Positions 5,682 to 7,128 of a stretch of DNA of 7,128 bases are shown here, piece by piece (position 1 is the first letter of the stretch; every line of letters begins with the position of its first letter). Source of the stretch: Candidatus Mediterraneibacter stercorigallinarum (GTDB lineage: Bacteria; Bacillota; Clostridia; Lachnospirales; Lachnospiraceae); contig DXCD01000189.1 of NCBI GenBank assembly GCA_019116185.1, positions 1 to 7,128 of the forward strand, read 5' to 3'. Below the pieces are notes generated by a model. That model was not told the origin of the DNA. It searched no databases and saw only the letters and a list, made by a program, of their open reading frames with translations. Position numbers and translations under genes: made by a program.

Positions 5682-6967
5682 GTAATCAGCGCTGACGCCA
5701 CCGCTGTAAAGTTCGTGACAAGGTCCTGCCCGTCAAATCCTACAAGAAGGACAGAAAATGAAAAAATAAGCACATATGCGATCAGGAATACATTTGTGGC
5801 GCGCAGTGTCTCATGTTCAAGCGCGTGCCCATCCATCTTCAGCTTCCTGAGACTTCTCGGATGAAGCAGTGTATGGAGTTCTTTTTTAATCGTCTTCATA
5901 AGGATCACCAGACGCAAGACCTTGATGCCGCCCCCGGTACTCCCGGCACACGCGCCGACAAACATCAGAAGCACCAGGATCGTCTGAGGCACCTCAGGCC
6001 ATAGGTTAAAGTCTGTGCTGGCGTATCCGGTAGTAGTCATAATCGAACCGACCTGGAATGCCGCCTGCTGGACTGCCTCACCGTAAGAACCGTACATATC
6101 TCTGATGGATATACTGATAACAGCAATGGACACAAAGATGATCAGAAAATAATATCTCACCTCTTCCATGGAAAACGCCTGTTTGAATTTTCTGCGTAAA
6201 AGTAGAAAATAGGCGCTGAAATTAACTCCGAAAAGGATCATAAAGATCGTAACGACCACCTGAAGGTATACAGAATACCCTGCCATACTGTCATTTTTGA
6301 TCCCAAAGCCTCCCGTTCCTGCTGTTCCGAAACTGATCGTAAGCGCGTCAAACAGCGGCATCTTCCCCAGCAGGAGAAAGCCGATTTCCAAAAGCGTCAT
6401 TACGATATATATGATATAGAGTATTTTTGCAGTGGACTGTACTGTAGGAACCAGTTTACTGACGGAAGGTCCCGGGCTCTCTGCCCTCATCAGATTGATA
6501 TGAGAGCCGCCCACCTTTACATGAAGGAGCGAAAGCAAAAATACAAGCACGCCCATCCCGCCGATCCAGTGGGTAAAACTCCGCCAGAACAGCACAGATC
6601 TGGACAGTGCCTCAACATCCGCAAGGATGCTCGCCCCGGTGGTTGTAAATCCTGAGACCGTCTCAAAAAGCGCATCCACCGGATTGGTCATGGAACCTGT
6701 GATCAAAAAAGGAACACTGCCCATCACACTTAACACGATCCAGCTAAGCGCAACTGTCACAAATCCTTCTTTTACATAGAAGACCCGGTTCTCCGGTTTC
6801 TTGCGGAGAAGCAGGAATCCCAACAGGAGACAGACGGCTGCCGTTATGACAAACGACCAGCCTTCACTCTCCTGATAGATGACTGCGACAATGCACGGAA
6901 GCACCATAAAAGCAGCTTCAAAAGCCAGAACATATCCGATAATATATTTAACAATTGAAAAATTCAT
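5666..6967 (-). CDS. trkH: Trk potassium uptake membrane protein TrkH, truncated by a frameshift
   Basis: Membrane pore subunit of the Trk/Ktr potassium uptake system, working with the NAD(H)-binding regulator TrkA encoded just upstream. The readable frame gives 433 aa; full-length relatives have about 480. Many membrane segments are present. Three of the four pore-loop filters are intact: TTTGAS (108-113), GTAGTGGFG (214-222) and TTTGYA (311-316), with GSTGGGIKVLR (342-352) and LLHPRSLRKLK (367-377) between the third and fourth repeats. The fourth should read like ALNNIGPGL but here reads ALITSGPA and stops at 5668-5666. One missing base around 5681-5686 explains this; restoring it gives about 480 aa ending at 5526. 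The start ATG at 6967 has only a G-rich stretch (GGGGG) upstream, a weak site, and lies 15 bases after trkA. As written, the protein lacks the fourth filter and last helix and is probably inactive. Confidence 0.9.
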   Translation of the reverse strand: MNFSIVKYIIGYVLAFEAAFMVLPCIVAVIYQESEGWSFVITAAVCLLLGFLLLRKKPENRVFYVKEGFVTVALSWIVLSVMGSVPFLITGSMTNPVDALFETVSGFTTTGASILADVEALSRSVLFWRSFTHWIGGMGVLVFLLSLLHVKVGGSHINLMRAESPGPSVSKLVPTVQSTAKILYIIYIVMTLLEIGFLLLGKMPLFDALTISFGTAGTGGFGIKNDSMAGYSVYLQVVVTIFMILFGVNFSAYFLLLRRKFKQAFSMEEVRYYFLIIFVSIAVISISIRDMYGSYGEAVQQAAFQVGSIMTTTGYASTDFNLWPEVPQTILVLLMFVGACAGSTGGGIKVLRLVILMKTIKKELHTLLHPRSLRKLKMDGHALEHETLRATNVFLIAYVLIFSFSVLLVGFDGQDLVTNFTAVASALITSGPA

Positions 6968-6982
6968 CTCAGCCCCCGCACT

Positions 6983-7128
6983 CTATCTTGCCTTTTGAAT
7001 ATCTGTAAGGTCATTGAGCCCTCTTACAGTAGTAACAACAATAACCGTATCTCCCGGTTGTATGGTGTCCTGTCCGCGGGGGATGTGAATGACGCCGTTA
7101 CGGTTGATGCAGGCGATCAGAAGATTAT
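6983..7128 (-). CDS. trkA: Trk potassium uptake regulator TrkA, C-terminal end only
   Basis: The last 47 codons of TrkA, the cytoplasmic NAD(H)-binding gating subunit of the Trk potassium channel. Seen: NLLIACINRNGVIHIPRGQD, then TIQPGDTVIVVTT, and the end GLNDLTDIQKAR before TAG (6985-6983). This is the characteristic C-terminal RCK_C (TrkA_C) fold, with its IPRG and GD turns. The nucleotide-binding Rossmann domains lie beyond the window. The next gene, trkH, starts 15 bases later, so the two are cotranscribed. Confidence 0.92.
   Translation of the reverse strand, partial: NLLIACINRNGVIHIPRGQDTIQPGDTVIVVTTVRGLNDLTDIQKAR

Noticed and set aside
5679..5689. Programmed -1 ribosomal frameshift joining the two trkH parts
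   Set aside because: A -1 shift would restore the frame (ALIT-IGPG), but the sequence here (CTGATTACATC) has no X-XXY-YYZ slippery heptamer, and TrkH proteins are not known to use frameshifting. A simple deletion or sequencing error is more likely.
1..7128. Mobile element, CRISPR array, toxin-antitoxin or defence system
   Set aside because: No direct-repeat arrays, transposase or integrase motifs, tRNA ends or unusual composition shifts were seen. Every gene belongs to a family expected on a clostridial chromosome.

Overview
This window looks like an ordinary chromosomal stretch from an endospore-forming member of the Clostridia, most likely a Lachnospiraceae-type gut anaerobe. That is inference from three points: a yqfC-yqfD sporulation pair leading into phoH-ybeY, G+C near one half by eye, and strong purine-rich Shine-Dalgarno sites. 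Every credible gene lies on the minus strand, so transcription runs from high to low coordinates. There are no RNA genes, insertion sequences, CRISPR arrays or phage genes, and no gene-free stretch reaches 300 bases.

In transcription order, positions 7128-4782 hold a potassium-uptake operon: the C-terminal end of trkA, then trkH, then a HAD-superfamily hydrolase whose ribosome binding site overlaps the ancestral trkH stop. trkH carries an apparent one-base deletion near 5681-5686. It creates an early stop and cuts off the fourth pore loop, while the lost 51 codons remain intact in the neighbouring frame. This is the most notable feature of the window.

Positions 4712-3458 hold a two-gene unit with a good sigma-A promoter (TTGAAA-N17-TAGAAT) whose -35 box is embedded in a perfect 14-bp palindrome, a likely operator. 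It encodes a short, divergent formate/nitrite-family (FNT) channel followed 18 bases later by an FMN-binding split-barrel protein of the NimA/pyridoxamine-phosphate-oxidase-like type. Positions 3429-3067 hold a small Dabb-domain protein with its own promoter (perfect TATAAT) and a possible weak terminator behind it.

Positions 2998-1 hold a tightly overlapping block: a sigma-E-like promoter, yqfC, yqfD (GTGA overlap), phoH (26-base overlap) and ybeY (ATGA overlap, cut by the window edge). yqfC and yqfD are sporulation genes expressed in the mother cell in Bacillus. PhoH is an RNA-linked ATPase and YbeY an RNase for rRNA maturation, so the block links a sporulation promoter to housekeeping RNA genes. 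The gene for the seven-transmembrane HD hydrolase (pgpH/yqfF), which sits between phoH and ybeY in Bacillus subtilis, is absent here.

I see no convincing previously undescribed system. The points most worth checking are the trkH frameshift, the palindromic operator in front of the FNT-flavoprotein pair, and the altered HAD motif I.
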